Positions 17,932 to 26,332 are shown, counted from the stretch's first letter. The stretch: 64,000 nucleotides of DNA from Erysipelothrix anatis (GCF_009828745.1 NZ_WTSX01000003.1:62001-126000); one strand, 5' to 3'. A program made the numbers and translations. Notes: generated by a model not told the origin, from the letters alone.

Positions 17932-18765
17932 TTATCTGTTTTTGATGAAATTCTGAATCAATGCAGGCCAATCGGTTTGAATCATATCAAAACCAAGATC
18001 AATAAAGTGTCCCCATACGGATTCATAATCGCCAGTTTCAATTGCACGATTATCGTCGCGCTGTGCCGAAAGAATCGTTTTATCGTCCAACGTAATTGTA
18101 TTAATCCATAAGCTGTATCCTTCAGCTTTTAGGGTATTGAGGTATGCTTTATCTGCTAAAGTATCGGTGTCTTTTGTTACAATCATTTCAAAAGCAATTG
18201 TATTTAATTCCATTGCCTTCACAGTTTCAACATCATCAACACTTTTGGTAATCGGCATGTACATAATCGATGGCCCTTTTTCTTTGAGCGTTGTGAGTAA
18301 GGATGTATCGACTGGTGACTTGATAATAATTTGTGATGCCATTGATGCCTTATTGATATAATCAATAATCTCTTCCCAGTAAAACCATGAACGATCAATG
18401 TTAATTAAGCAATCCGGTGTTTCCTTTACAAACGCAAGAACATCATCAAGACGCTCCAGTTTGTAATGTGTTGGTGTTGCATTTGATCCACTGATGTACA
18501 GAGTTTCGATTTCTGCAGATGATGCTTCACGAATATCTTTATCAAATCCAAGTACTGTTTTCTCAAGACCATTATGGAATGCGTAGAAAACACCATCAGA
18601 ACTTTTGATTACATCAATCTCAAGGATATGAGCACCGTGACGTAATGCATTTTTATACGCAAGAATTGTATTTTGAGCAATATACCCACCATTCAATCCT
18701 CGGTGAGATGCAATTAAGACCCCATGCTTTTGGAGCATTTGTTTTAAGTAATTATTTTCGGACAT
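17932..18765 (-). CDS. Glycerophosphodiester phosphodiesterase-family protein
   Basis: This 277-residue TIM-barrel protein carries the GDPD signature: LIASHRGLNG with the first catalytic His-Arg, EIDVIKSSDGVFYAFHN with metal-binding Glu-Asp and the second catalytic His, and LINIDR in the middle. GDPD enzymes split glycerophosphodiesters into glycerol 3-phosphate and an alcohol. There is no signal peptide, so it would act on imported substrate. It is the first gene of the operon with the importer and MgtC, and its promoter contains a LacI-type operator. A C-terminal WGHFIDLGFDMIQTDWP segment is typical of the family. It may use a related phosphoester rather than classical GPC or GPE. Confidence 0.85.
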   Translation of the reverse strand: MSENNYLKQMLQKHGVLIASHRGLNGGYIAQNTILAYKNALRHGAHILEIDVIKSSDGVFYAFHNGLEKTVLGFDKDIREASSAEIETLYISGSNATPTHYKLERLDDVLAFVKETPDCLINIDRSWFYWEEIIDYINKASMASQIIIKSPVDTSLLTTLKEKGPSIMYMPITKSVDDVETVKAMELNTIAFEMIVTKDTDTLADKAYLNTLKAEGYSLWINTITLDDKTILSAQRDDNRAIETGDYESVWGHFIDLGFDMIQTDWPALIQNFIKNR

Positions 18766-18783
18766 AAGCTTCCTCCTACATCA

Positions 18784-18812
18784 AGATTACCAACGAAATT
18801 GGAACGTGTCAA
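18784..18812 (-). promoter_or_regulatory. Promoter of the GDPD-importer-MgtC operon
   Basis: On the minus strand a consensus TTGACA (18807-18812) is 17 bp from TAATCT (18784-18789), just upstream of the GDPD ribosome binding site TAGGAGG. Confidence 0.75.
18799..18812. promoter_or_regulatory. LacI-type operator in the GDPD operon promoter
   Basis: TTGGAACGTGTCAA is an imperfect palindrome (10 of 14 positions symmetric) centred on ACGT, as in LacI-family operators. It covers the -35 and the start of the spacer, a repressing position. The nearby LacI-SBP fusion is the likely binder. Confidence 0.6.
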
Positions 18813-18897
18813 TTCTAAAATTGTTAAAACGCTGTAATTAATGAAAGGGATTACATTAATATTCAGTTAAATAGCGGTTTATTGATGATTGTGTGAT

Positions 18898-18910
18898 TTG
18901 AACGTTCCAA
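18898..18910. promoter_or_regulatory. Second LacI-type operator-like site
   Basis: TTGAACGTTCCAA contains the palindrome GAACGTTC and shares the 9-mer TTGGAACGT (read on the minus strand) with the promoter site about 100 bp away. It could support looping repression. Confidence 0.5.
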
Positions 18911-18915
18911 TATAA

Positions 18916-18938
18916 AAGAGAAGGCTTTACCTTCTCTT
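18916..18938 (-). terminator. Terminator of the LacI-SBP fusion gene
   Basis: AAGAGAAGG pairs with CCTTCTCTT around a 5-nt loop, with TTTTAT behind it on the minus strand. The stop codon of the regulator gene is inside the hairpin. Confidence 0.7.
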
Positions 18939-21077
18939 GTTTAGTGTTTCGATTGCGCGTTCTAATGCATCATCAAGTGTTGACACACCTAAAATATAGG
19001 ATCGAATCGCTTCCCCCAAAATCATCTCGTAACTGAATTCATCGATGCCAATATCACTTAACGATTCTTCTCGACGTTTTCCTTTGGCAAAATACTCAGG
19101 ATATTTCTCAATCCAAGGATAAATACGGAGCACATCAACATTCTCATGCACTTTGTTCGTTAAGATGCTACCCCCAAGATATGTAATTAACGCTGATATC
19201 TCAGGACTGTATAACCACTCTAGAAACTTAATACCTGCAGCTTCATGGGTGGTGGTCTTTGTAATACCAATAACACCCCCACCAAGCATCGGTTGTCCAC
19301 CTGGGATATCAGCATAACCAATGCGATGAATACCTTCTTCTGATTCAATCAGTGAAGACGCGTGATTAGAATAGACAGTCCCCATTGCAGTGCTCCCGCT
19401 TGTAAGATTATTTAAAACATCGCTCCACCAATGGTTCGTATCTCGGTTAGAGTACTTTTTCGATTGTACATATGCCTCAATGGCCGCTCGCATCACCGGA
19501 TGTTTTAAATCATACATCTTGATATCTACTTGTTTCTTTTGGCTATAGTCCCGAACACGCGGGATAAAATCACTTGCCGTTACGATATTTGATCCATAGA
19601 CCAGAGATGTACCGTAGTGAGTTTTTGATTTATTATTAAATTCCCGTGTGAAGAATTCGCTGATTTCGTCGTATTCTTCGTAGGTCGTAGGAACCGTTAA
19701 ATTGCGTTTATGCATTTCATAAAAACTACGTTTGATGATCGCATCTTCGAACAAATCTTTCCGGTAGTACAAAACTTGAACTGATGCATCGAGCGGAACG
19801 GTATACATGATGCCATCGATGTGAGTATAGTCATCCGGAATATAACGTGGAACACGTGCTTGTAGTGTATCAATTTTCAAGTTTTCAAGTTTCTTAAAAA
19901 TGTGTGCACCAACGCGGGTCATCCACCCCATATCTATTCGGATTAGATCATAGTTTTTTACTGAATCAGGGGTCGATACGGTCTTCAAGAGCTCATCATA
20001 TGTAAGTTCCACAATATTAACACGAATGCTATATTGGGTCGTAAAATCTGCGACAATGGCACGAATGGCGTTAGTCGTCGGTGATTTCAACATCAAAACA
20101 TTAATTTCTTCAAATTCATGGGACGCTGTTAATGTTTCGTATTTGAATCCGTCATCAGCAAGTATTAGATGACTTACTGGTGCTTCGAAATCGAGTTGTG
20201 TTACAATCTCAGCAGCTTTTTTTCCAAGTTGCTGATAATTTACATCCAAACGATAGGCTGCTTGGGGATCTAGAAGTCCTGTAGCTCCAACTGTATATAT
20301 ATTGGGTACCGTTGCATGATTCGTAAATCGTGTGAGCTTTATGGCATTTTCGACAACATCCTCGTCCATCGCAATGATAGCATCATACAAATGGTGTTGT
20401 GACAAAATATCCAAAGTTCCCTTCATTAACAAAAGGTCATCCAGACGTTTATGTGTTATTGCAACGTCTTCATCTTCAAGCACTTCATTTACACCTTCAA
20501 GAAATTCGCGATACATTACTTTCGATTGACCTGTTACAACAACAATATTGCGACGTTGGTCTTGCAATGCTTGGCGGGCAAGGGCACGCCCTAAATCACG
20601 ATAATCAAAACTAATTGAATGAATCAAAGGATGTGTTGATGTTAAATCACGGTTCAAAATCATAACAGGAATATCCAACGCCTCATACTCTTCAAGTCGT
20701 TTTAATATGCTATATGCTATAACGCATGACGCTCCAGAAGACGCGATTTTTTCTATAATACTCAATTCAATGTCGCGATTTCCATTTGAAAAATAAACAT
20801 CAAACTCAAACTCAGTCTTTGCGATTTCGAATTCGATTCCTTTGTAGATTTCATTATATTTATGGAGCATTAAACTTGGAAGAACCAAGCCGACCTTACG
20901 TGCGCTTCCTTTTCGAAGCTGTTTGGCCTGTACGTTCATAACAAAGCCCAGCTCTTTGGCTGCCTGTTCAACGCGACGAATTTTTTCAACACTGACATTA
21001 CCGTTTTTATTTAAGACGTTTGAAACTGTTCCATGCGAAACGCCTGCGCGTTTTGCGATATCTTTGATCGTTGCCAT
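18927..21077 (-). CDS. LacI-type regulator fused to a complete solute-binding-protein domain
   Basis: This 716-residue protein joins two familiar modules. Residues 1-60 are a LacI helix-turn-helix (ATIKDIAKRAGVSHGTVSNVLN) with the hinge helix, and residues 61-315 the usual LacI periplasmic-type sensor. From about residue 325 to the end there is a second, maltose-type binding-protein domain (VLMLKSPTTNAIRAIVADF, GIMYTVPLDASVQVLYYRKDLFED, AGIKFLEWLYSPEISALI). There is no signal peptide, so all of it is cytoplasmic. It lies 33 bases after a membrane-protein gene and next to the GDPD importer operon, whose promoter carries a LacI-type operator. It probably regulates that operon, with one or both ligand pockets sensing the imported compound or a product. 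Which domain binds ligand is unknown. Confidence 0.85.
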   Translation of the reverse strand: MATIKDIAKRAGVSHGTVSNVLNKNGNVSVEKIRRVEQAAKELGFVMNVQAKQLRKGSARKVGLVLPSLMLHKYNEIYKGIEFEIAKTEFEFDVYFSNGNRDIELSIIEKIASSGASCVIAYSILKRLEEYEALDIPVMILNRDLTSTHPLIHSISFDYRDLGRALARQALQDQRRNIVVVTGQSKVMYREFLEGVNEVLEDEDVAITHKRLDDLLLMKGTLDILSQHHLYDAIIAMDEDVVENAIKLTRFTNHATVPNIYTVGATGLLDPQAAYRLDVNYQQLGKKAAEIVTQLDFEAPVSHLILADDGFKYETLTASHEFEEINVLMLKSPTTNAIRAIVADFTTQYSIRVNIVELTYDELLKTVSTPDSVKNYDLIRIDMGWMTRVGAHIFKKLENLKIDTLQARVPRYIPDDYTHIDGIMYTVPLDASVQVLYYRKDLFEDAIIKRSFYEMHKRNLTVPTTYEEYDEISEFFTREFNNKSKTHYGTSLVYGSNIVTASDFIPRVRDYSQKKQVDIKMYDLKHPVMRAAIEAYVQSKKYSNRDTNHWWSDVLNNLTSGSTAMGTVYSNHASSLIESEEGIHRIGYADIPGGQPMLGGGVIGITKTTTHEAAGIKFLEWLYSPEISALITYLGGSILTNKVHENVDVLRIYPWIEKYPEYFAKGKRREESLSDIGIDEFSYEMILGEAIRSYILGVSTLDDALERAIETLNKRR

Positions 21078-21109
21078 CGTTTCACCTCATAGTTTAATAA
21101 TATGCGATT

Positions 21110-21706
21110 TTAGCTTTTTTTAACAGACTTCTGGTGATTTTTAAAAATGTAGACACACGCAGTGAGTGATCCCGCCATATTTACAACAATATCTTTCATT
21201 GTATCCCAAAGCACTTCATGACCACTTCGGTCCATGTACCGTTGTAGGTTCAAATCCATCAAACCATCAGCAGTATACTCATAAAGTTCCCAGAAAATAC
21301 CCAAGGTCATCGCAAAACAGAAGACAAATATCATGATGACGATGATCGGTGCTGGTTTTTCTTTCATAAAATGGCACCATACTTCATAACCAATCAACGT
21401 CAGTAATGCCCCACTTGAGAAATGAAGCATTGAATCGTAATGTTCGAAAGTGGAATAAAAACCAAATCGTTCACCGGCATAAAGCGTTGCAAGGATGAAG
21501 AGAAAATAGAGAATATAGATACTATCATCAAGATTTTTGAACCATGATTTTTTGAGATACCACGGTACGATGATTGCCACAAGTCCGATTGTAAACTTTG
21601 ATAATGGCAGAAGATTGGACATAAAATCAGTACTGTATGTCACGATATTGTAGGCAAAAAGTCCTACTCCCATCATCATTAATAATTTCGCTATTTTTTG
21701 TTTCAT
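21110..21706 (-). CDS. DUF2238 / VanZ-like polytopic membrane protein
   Basis: The protein has 198 residues from the start at 21706 (MKQKIAKLLMMMGVG), chosen because TAGGAG lies just upstream and the ATG overlaps the stop of the chromate transporter gene as ATGA. An earlier in-frame ATG would add 24 unlikely residues. Five hydrophobic segments and three conserved family patches are visible: HYDSMLHFSSGALL, FWELYEYTADGL and DTMKDIVVNMAGS. Function of DUF2238 (YjdF-like) proteins is not known to me. Coupling to the chromate-type transporter suggests a role in the same membrane process. Confidence 0.8.
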   Translation of the reverse strand: MKQKIAKLLMMMGVGLFAYNIVTYSTDFMSNLLPLSKFTIGLVAIIVPWYLKKSWFKNLDDSIYILYFLFILATLYAGERFGFYSTFEHYDSMLHFSSGALLTLIGYEVWCHFMKEKPAPIIVIMIFVFCFAMTLGIFWELYEYTADGLMDLNLQRYMDRSGHEVLWDTMKDIVVNMAGSLTACVYIFKNHQKSVKKS

Positions 21707-22272
21707 ACTAAAACTCCTATCAAAACCAAAAAGATGCCGACTCCGCCAGTTAAAAGCATCACTAACGTGGGATCCCACTTTAGTTTTCGAATAATCATAA
21801 ATGCGCCAATAAAAATAAATGCGTTGGTCAGATCCAGCGTGTCAAATGATACAGGATTCCCATTCCACATCGCATTCATGAAAATAGAGACACCTGCGAC
21901 GGCGATTAACGCGACAACTGTTGGGCGCACAGCATCTAATGTAGCTTGAATTGCACGAACTTTTGAATAATTAAAGTATATATACGCAAGCACGGACACA
22001 ATCACAATGGATGGAAATACATTTCCCAACGTTGCAACAATTGCTCCGGGAATACCCGCAACTTGAAGTCCCACAAAGGTTGCGGAATTCAATGCAATCG
22101 GCCCTGGCGTCATCTGTGAAATTGTAATAAGATCTGTAAACTGTGCAAGCGTTAGCCAACCATGTTTGTCAACCACTTGAGCTTGAATTGGCGCCATAGC
22201 AGCATAACCCCCACCAAAGCTTACCAACCCAATCTGCAAAAAACTGATAAACAATTCCCAATAAATCATCAT
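21703..22272 (-). CDS. Chromate transporter family half-protein 2
   Basis: This 189-residue membrane protein is a single CHR domain: LFISFLQIGLVSFGGGYAAMAPIQ at the N-terminus, LTISQMTPGPIALNSATFVG, then two to three helices. Small CHR proteins act in pairs. This one overlaps its partner by 4 bp (ATGA), as expected for a two-subunit transporter. Family members export chromate or take up sulfate; in a host-associated Gram-positive the natural anion is uncertain. Confidence 0.88.
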   Translation of the reverse strand: MMIYWELFISFLQIGLVSFGGGYAAMAPIQAQVVDKHGWLTLAQFTDLITISQMTPGPIALNSATFVGLQVAGIPGAIVATLGNVFPSIVIVSVLAYIYFNYSKVRAIQATLDAVRPTVVALIAVAGVSIFMNAMWNGNPVSFDTLDLTNAFIFIGAFMIIRKLKWDPTLVMLLTGGVGIFLVLIGVLV

Positions 22273-22823
22273 TTCTGTGTCCTCACTGTCATTTCAAAGA
22301 CACCCATTAAACCCGCTACAACGATCAATATTAACGCATTAATTTGGAAGAGCAATGATAAGACAAACGTTGCAATCATAATCATGAGATACATACTATT
22401 TTTGGATTGAATGATTTGATTCCCTAGCGTTACAACAACATCAAGGATAACCGCAGCGACTCCTGCTTGCATCGTATGTAAGGCAGCCGCAATATAGCGG
22501 TTTGCCTTAAAGGCATCATAGTATTGCGAAATCACAGAAAGTAAGATTAGGGGCGGTAAAACTGTTCCCAATGTACATACTAACGCTCCTGAAATACCAG
22601 CAATTTTATATCCTATCAAAATAGATGCATTCACCGCGAGAGAACCGGGTGCTGATTGTGCGATGGCAGTCATATCCATCATTTCATCATTACTAATCCA
22701 GCCCAAGTTATCCACAAATTTCTTTTGAAGCAATGGGATGATGACATACCCGCCACCAAAGGTAAATGCACTTAAGTAAAATGAAGATGAGAATAGTTGC
22801 CAGTACTTTTCAATTCGTTTCAT
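22269..22823 (-). CDS. Chromate transporter family half-protein 1
   Basis: This 184-residue CHR domain protein carries the family motifs FGGGYVIIPLLQKKF and AIAQSAPGSLAVNASILIGYKIAG plus four to five hydrophobic helices. It is the first gene of the operon chr1-chr2-DUF2238-LacI/SBP, with promoter at 22848-22876 and a GAGG site before the start. Together with the following gene it should form a heteromeric CHR transporter. Confidence 0.88.
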   Translation of the reverse strand: MKRIEKYWQLFSSSFYLSAFTFGGGYVIIPLLQKKFVDNLGWISNDEMMDMTAIAQSAPGSLAVNASILIGYKIAGISGALVCTLGTVLPPLILLSVISQYYDAFKANRYIAAALHTMQAGVAAVILDVVVTLGNQIIQSKNSMYLMIMIATFVLSLLFQINALILIVVAGLMGVFEMTVRTQK

Positions 22824-22847
22824 GATATCGCCTCGATTTCTTTACTA

Positions 22848-22876
22848 ATCATATACTTTTTGTGCGTTACCTTCAA
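22848..22876 (-). promoter_or_regulatory. Promoter of the chromate-transporter operon
   Basis: On the minus strand TTGAAG (22871-22876) is 17 bp from TATGAT (22848-22853), with a short leader to the start at 22823. Confidence 0.6.
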
Positions 22877-22885
22877 ATTGGGTAC

Positions 22886-22912
22886 ATAAAAAAAAAGAGC
22901 AAGATGCTCTTT
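22886..22912 (-). terminator. Terminator of the MATE gene
   Basis: AAAGAGCA pairs with TGCTCTTT around 3 nt and is followed by nine T on the minus strand. Confidence 0.85.
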
Positions 22913-22914
22913 CT

Positions 22915-24261
22915 TTAAACTCGTTGTGGCTCTTCTTGTTTGGCGACATTAAGGTTTACACTGACCTGGCGCCAAATCCATACGGAGGCAACCATCGTAA
23001 GCACTTCCGCGCCAATCACGGCATACCAAATACTCGAGGATCCAAAAATTAGTGGTAACACAACCAGGAAAACCATGAGTGGTACTGTTGAACGCATGAG
23101 TGATAAATTCGTGGACGACTTTTGATAATCCAATGCTTGAAGCACTGTTGCAAGCACGATATTAATAGCTGCAAAGACAAGATTCAAGAAATAGATATTC
23201 GCAATTGCACTTGTGTTGGCAATTAATAGAGCATCATTGGTGAACAGACTAATAACAACAGGTCCGGCTACCCACATAAGGATGGTGAGTGCTAACGCCA
23301 ACCCCACATTAAACCAAACTGTTGAACGCGTTAAAGATACGATTCGTTCATTTTCACCACTACCGGCAAAGAAGCTAATCGCAGGCTGAATTCCCTGAGA
23401 GGAACCCAAGAAGGCCGTTAATGCGATTAATGCTAGATACCCTATAATAACATAGGCCGATAATGTTGCTTCTCCCATGCCTTGATGGGTGATTGAAAGG
23501 TTATAGAAGAGTGTTACCAGACCAATCGAAAAGTTTGTAATGAAGGCTGCCATGCCTTTTATGGTTATATCCCAGACATCTTTGATTGTAAAAGCCATGA
23601 ACGCGAACGATAAGACACCTTTCTTTCGTAAAAAGTGCGGCAGTAAAATCATTACACTGAACACTGGCCCCAGTGCCGTTGCAAGCGCAGCACCTGCCAT
23701 CCCCATATTTAAGGGATACATAAACACCCAATCCAGTAAAATATTTGATAATGATCCCACTATTAGTGCCCACATTGCGAGTCGTGGAGCATTGTCATTT
23801 CGAGCAAACGTACTCAACGTAAAACTAAAGATTAAAAAAGGTGATGCCGTTATAAAATAACGCAAGTAAACCATCGTATCGTAAAGAATCAGATCTGTCG
23901 CACCCATAAAACGCGCCAGCGGCTCTAAAAAGAGGTTACCTAACACAACAACACTAACTGCTAATACAAGTGTTATCATATTGGCCTTATTGAAGATTTT
24001 GTTAGCAGATTCAGTATCATTCTTACCCAAAGATGAGGAGATAACAACACCCGCTCCCACTGAAATCAACATGGATATCGCAATCATAATTTCAACAACC
24101 GGAATCGCTACCCCTGCAGCCGCAAGGGCATCAGGGCCTAAACGACGTCCAATAAAAATTCCATCTATAATAAAATAAATTGAATTGAAAATGAGTCCAA
24201 TCATTTGTGGAATCGCAAATTTCCAAATAATATGCCTATTACTAATTTTCGAATAATTCAT
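22915..24261 (-). CDS. MATE-family multidrug / cation exporter (MepA-like)
   Basis: The protein has 448 residues from the start at 24261 (MNYSKISNRHIIWKFAIPQM), which has AAGGAGG 5 nt upstream. The twelve-helix MATE layout is present in two halves, with FNSIYFIIDGIFIGRRLGPDALAAAGVAIP and a second half beginning near ISIGLVTLFYNLSI. MATE pumps exchange Na+ or H+ for cationic drugs. The leader contains a structured RNA ending in a terminator, so expression is probably switched by a small ligand. I read the aptamer as guanidine-IV, whose known targets include mepA-type MATE genes; guanidinium or related cations would then be substrates. Confidence 0.88.
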   Translation of the reverse strand: MNYSKISNRHIIWKFAIPQMIGLIFNSIYFIIDGIFIGRRLGPDALAAAGVAIPVVEIMIAISMLISVGAGVVISSSLGKNDTESANKIFNKANMITLVLAVSVVVLGNLFLEPLARFMGATDLILYDTMVYLRYFITASPFLIFSFTLSTFARNDNAPRLAMWALIVGSLSNILLDWVFMYPLNMGMAGAALATALGPVFSVMILLPHFLRKKGVLSFAFMAFTIKDVWDITIKGMAAFITNFSIGLVTLFYNLSITHQGMGEATLSAYVIIGYLALIALTAFLGSSQGIQPAISFFAGSGENERIVSLTRSTVWFNVGLALALTILMWVAGPVVISLFTNDALLIANTSAIANIYFLNLVFAAINIVLATVLQALDYQKSSTNLSLMRSTVPLMVFLVVLPLIFGSSSIWYAVIGAEVLTMVASVWIWRQVSVNLNVAKQEEPQRV

Positions 24262-24280
24262 AGTTCCTCCTTGAGCATAT

Positions 24281-24312
24281 AAAAAGGCCAAAGTAGCATT
24301 TACTTTGGCCTT
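24281..24312 (-). terminator. Leader terminator (riboswitch expression platform) of the MATE gene
   Basis: A 12-bp stem, AAGGCCAAAGTA with TACTTTGGCCTT and a 5-nt loop, is followed by TTTTT on the minus strand. It lies only 20 nt before the MATE start codon, so it can only work as a conditional attenuator. Confidence 0.9.
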
Positions 24313-24370
24313 GCATGCGTTTCTTTCTGACACACTGCGACTCGGCAGTCTTCCGGATGTAGTCTCCTCG
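24313..24370 (-). promoter_or_regulatory. Candidate guanidine-IV (mepA-motif) riboswitch aptamer
   Basis: The RNA between the promoter and the leader terminator can form an outer helix (GAC/ACA with UGU/GUC), an inner hairpin GACU-GCCG-AGUC, and a CGG-CCG pairing between the upstream UCCGG segment and that hairpin loop, i.e. a pseudoknot. Short size, pseudoknot, terminator platform and a downstream MATE gene fit the guanidine-IV class as I remember it. Class identity needs a covariance search; that this is a regulated leader is much safer. Confidence 0.6.
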
Positions 24371-24371
24371 T

Positions 24372-24399
24372 ATTTTAGCACACTGACGGTAGTTGTCAA
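24372..24399 (-). promoter_or_regulatory. Promoter of the MATE leader
   Basis: On the minus strand TTGACA (24394-24399) is 16 bp from TAAAAT (24372-24377), with an extended -10 (TGC). The predicted RNA start falls at the 5' edge of the aptamer. Confidence 0.8.
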
Positions 24400-24463
24400 T
24401 CGCAATGAACAGTGTGCATCATTCGAAATTCGTGCTAATTTTCCGTATAACTATCCCCTTTAA

Positions 24464-24500
24464 ACCAAAAGCACCTACCTCGGGGAAAGTAAGTGCCTTT
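24464..24500 (-). terminator. Terminator of the ABC-2 exporter operon
   Basis: A 12-bp stem with two G-U pairs (AAAGGCACTTAC with GTAGGTGCTTTT) lies 50 nt past the permease stop. The T tail is short. Confidence 0.65.
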
Positions 24501-24549
24501 ATGTTTGATTTAGACTGATAAATCGAGAATTAAGAGAGATAAAGTAATG

Positions 24550-25341
24550 TTAGTTTTGTGCTAAACGCATGAAGCGTTTAAAGCCAACATAACCCATTAT
24601 TATTGTGAATACAACCATACCCAACACACTGAATACAAGTGGCATAGACGCTACATCCACATACATCAATGCTCGAAGTGCCTCGTTAATATACACAAGC
24701 GGGTTTACAAGAACAAGCATCTGGAATACTGGTAATGCGGACAATGCATCCCATGTAAAGAAGATTGCACCTGTAAATACCATAGGCATTAAGAATCCTG
24801 GGAACATTGCAGCAATTTGCATCGGCTTCACGATTGTTCCTACTAACAACCCTAATGTTGCGGAAGCAAATGATGCAAGAATCAATACACCGATAAGTCC
24901 AATGATTTGTCCGAATGTGAAGGAGAAGACAAGGTATTCGTTCATGAATATGAGTGAAATTGGTAGTACGATTAACGCACCGATCCATGACTCGATGATA
25001 CCAACAATCATTTTCGCTATCGCAATGTATCGTGTATCAATTGGTGCCTGAAGACGGTCTTCAATTTCTCGGGAATTATTGAAGTCCATTGTTAAGGGAA
25101 CTGCAGTACCATGGATACCTGTAAGGAGTAAACTCATTCCAACCATGCCAGGGAACATATACTGCGGAAAGTCTGCGGATACGACACCTATTTTCGGAAG
25201 CACATATCCATAAATTAAGATAAGAATAAATGGTAACATTCCAACTCTAAATATAAATTCATATTTGTCACGGGCCTGAATCACTAAGTCACGTTTGACC
25301 ATTGTTGTGATAATTTGACGGTTGCTAATTTTTGTTTCCAT
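24550..25341 (-). CDS. ABC-2 type exporter permease (DrrB-like)
   Basis: This 263-residue protein has six hydrophobic segments and the ABC-2 pattern: MVKRDLVIQARDKYEF before the first helix, MFPGMVGMSLLLTGIHGTAVPLTMDFNNSREIEDRLQAPI, and late NPLVYINEALRALMYV. It overlaps the ATPase gene by one base. Such pairs export drugs, lipids or polysaccharide precursors; the substrate cannot be read here. Confidence 0.88.
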   Translation of the reverse strand: METKISNRQIITTMVKRDLVIQARDKYEFIFRVGMLPFILILIYGYVLPKIGVVSADFPQYMFPGMVGMSLLLTGIHGTAVPLTMDFNNSREIEDRLQAPIDTRYIAIAKMIVGIIESWIGALIVLPISLIFMNEYLVFSFTFGQIIGLIGVLILASFASATLGLLVGTIVKPMQIAAMFPGFLMPMVFTGAIFFTWDALSALPVFQMLVLVNPLVYINEALRALMYVDVASMPLVFSVLGMVVFTIIMGYVGFKRFMRLAQN

Positions 25342-26294
25342 TATTTTGCTCCTTTTGTTGTTAAGTGTACGAAGACATCATCCAAAGTAATGTTGCTGAG
25401 GTTGAAGGATCGCATTTTTAAGTGGTTCTTGTTAATCCACTCAAGGACTGCTTCTGATGCTGCAGGTTTGTCTTCAAGATAGAGTGTTAAGCTTGTTGGC
25501 GATGTTTCAGATGCTGAACTGACTTCGGGTAGGTCGGCTAGGGCATCTTTCAGTTGTTGTTCAATCGCTTCAAACTCAACATTGATAATCTGGTTACCAG
25601 GTGTTAATTGCTTCAATTCTGCCGAGGTACCAATCGCTTGGATGACACCATTACTGAATATCGCAATACGATCAGAGAATCGTTCGGGTTCTTCCATATA
25701 GTGTGTTGTCAAGAACACTGTTGTTCCCTCACGATTGAGTTCCAACATTTCTTCCCATAAAACTTCACGGTATGCAGGATCAAGACCTGTTGTTGGTTCA
25801 TCTAAGAATAATATTTCTGGCTTATGAACCATAGCTCTTGAAATCTTCAAGCGTTGTGCCATCCCACCTGAGAAGCTCTTCACGTATTCGTGTTGCCAAT
25901 CTTTAAGTCCGAATTTTTCCAATAAGAAATCCGCACGAGATTCAGCCTCTTTGCGACTCATTCCGAAGTACAGCGCATGGTAGATAAGATTTTCACGTGC
26001 AGTGAGACCTCGATCTAAATTGTTGTGTTGTGCCACGATACCAATTTTGCTTCGTGCTTCGATTGCGTTGAGACGCAATGGTTTACCGTCAATGAAGACG
26101 TGTCCATCTGTAATTTCTTTTTGTGTCGTCAGCATTCCAATTGTTGTCGATTTTCCTGCTCCGTTTGGTCCTAAGAAACTAAAGATTTCTCCACGTTTTA
26201 CTTCAAAGCTAATCCCTTTAACAGCTTCAAAGATTTCTCCATTCTTTTTGCGGTAGTGCTTCACGAGATCGCGTACTTCAATAATGTTGTCCAT
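25341..26294 (-). CDS. ABC exporter ATP-binding protein (DrrA-like)
   Basis: This 317-residue ATPase carries Walker A (GPNGAGKST), signature (FSGGMAQRLKISRA), Walker B (ILFLDEPTTGLD) and switch (LTTHYMEE). The C-terminal 80 residues resemble the DrrA assembly domain, ending in ITLDDVFVHLTTKGAK, typical of daunorubicin-resistance ATPases. It is the first gene of a two-gene operon. The promoter contains two palindromes that look like repressor sites, so induction by a drug-like ligand is likely. Confidence 0.9.
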   Translation of the reverse strand: MDNIIEVRDLVKHYRKKNGEIFEAVKGISFEVKRGEIFSFLGPNGAGKSTTIGMLTTQKEITDGHVFIDGKPLRLNAIEARSKIGIVAQHNNLDRGLTARENLIYHALYFGMSRKEAESRADFLLEKFGLKDWQHEYVKSFSGGMAQRLKISRAMVHKPEILFLDEPTTGLDPAYREVLWEEMLELNREGTTVFLTTHYMEEPERFSDRIAIFSNGVIQAIGTSAELKQLTPGNQIINVEFEAIEQQLKDALADLPEVSSASETSPTSLTLYLEDKPAASEAVLEWINKNHLKMRSFNLSNITLDDVFVHLTTKGAK

Positions 26295-26308
26295 AACTTC
26301 CTCCTGTC

Positions 26309-26324
26309 GTTTACGTTTGTAAAC
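26309..26324. promoter_or_regulatory. Operator-like palindrome 1 of the ABC-2 exporter
   Basis: GTTTACGTTTGTAAAC has perfect GTTTAC/GTAAAC arms with a 4-bp centre. It lies just downstream of the -10. Confidence 0.65.
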
Positions 26325-26332
26325 ACATCTAT

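Noticed and set aside
24406-24549. Extension of the MATE protein N-terminus by 48 residues
   Set aside because: The extension would translate the terminator and aptamer. The ATG at 24261 has a proper ribosome binding site.
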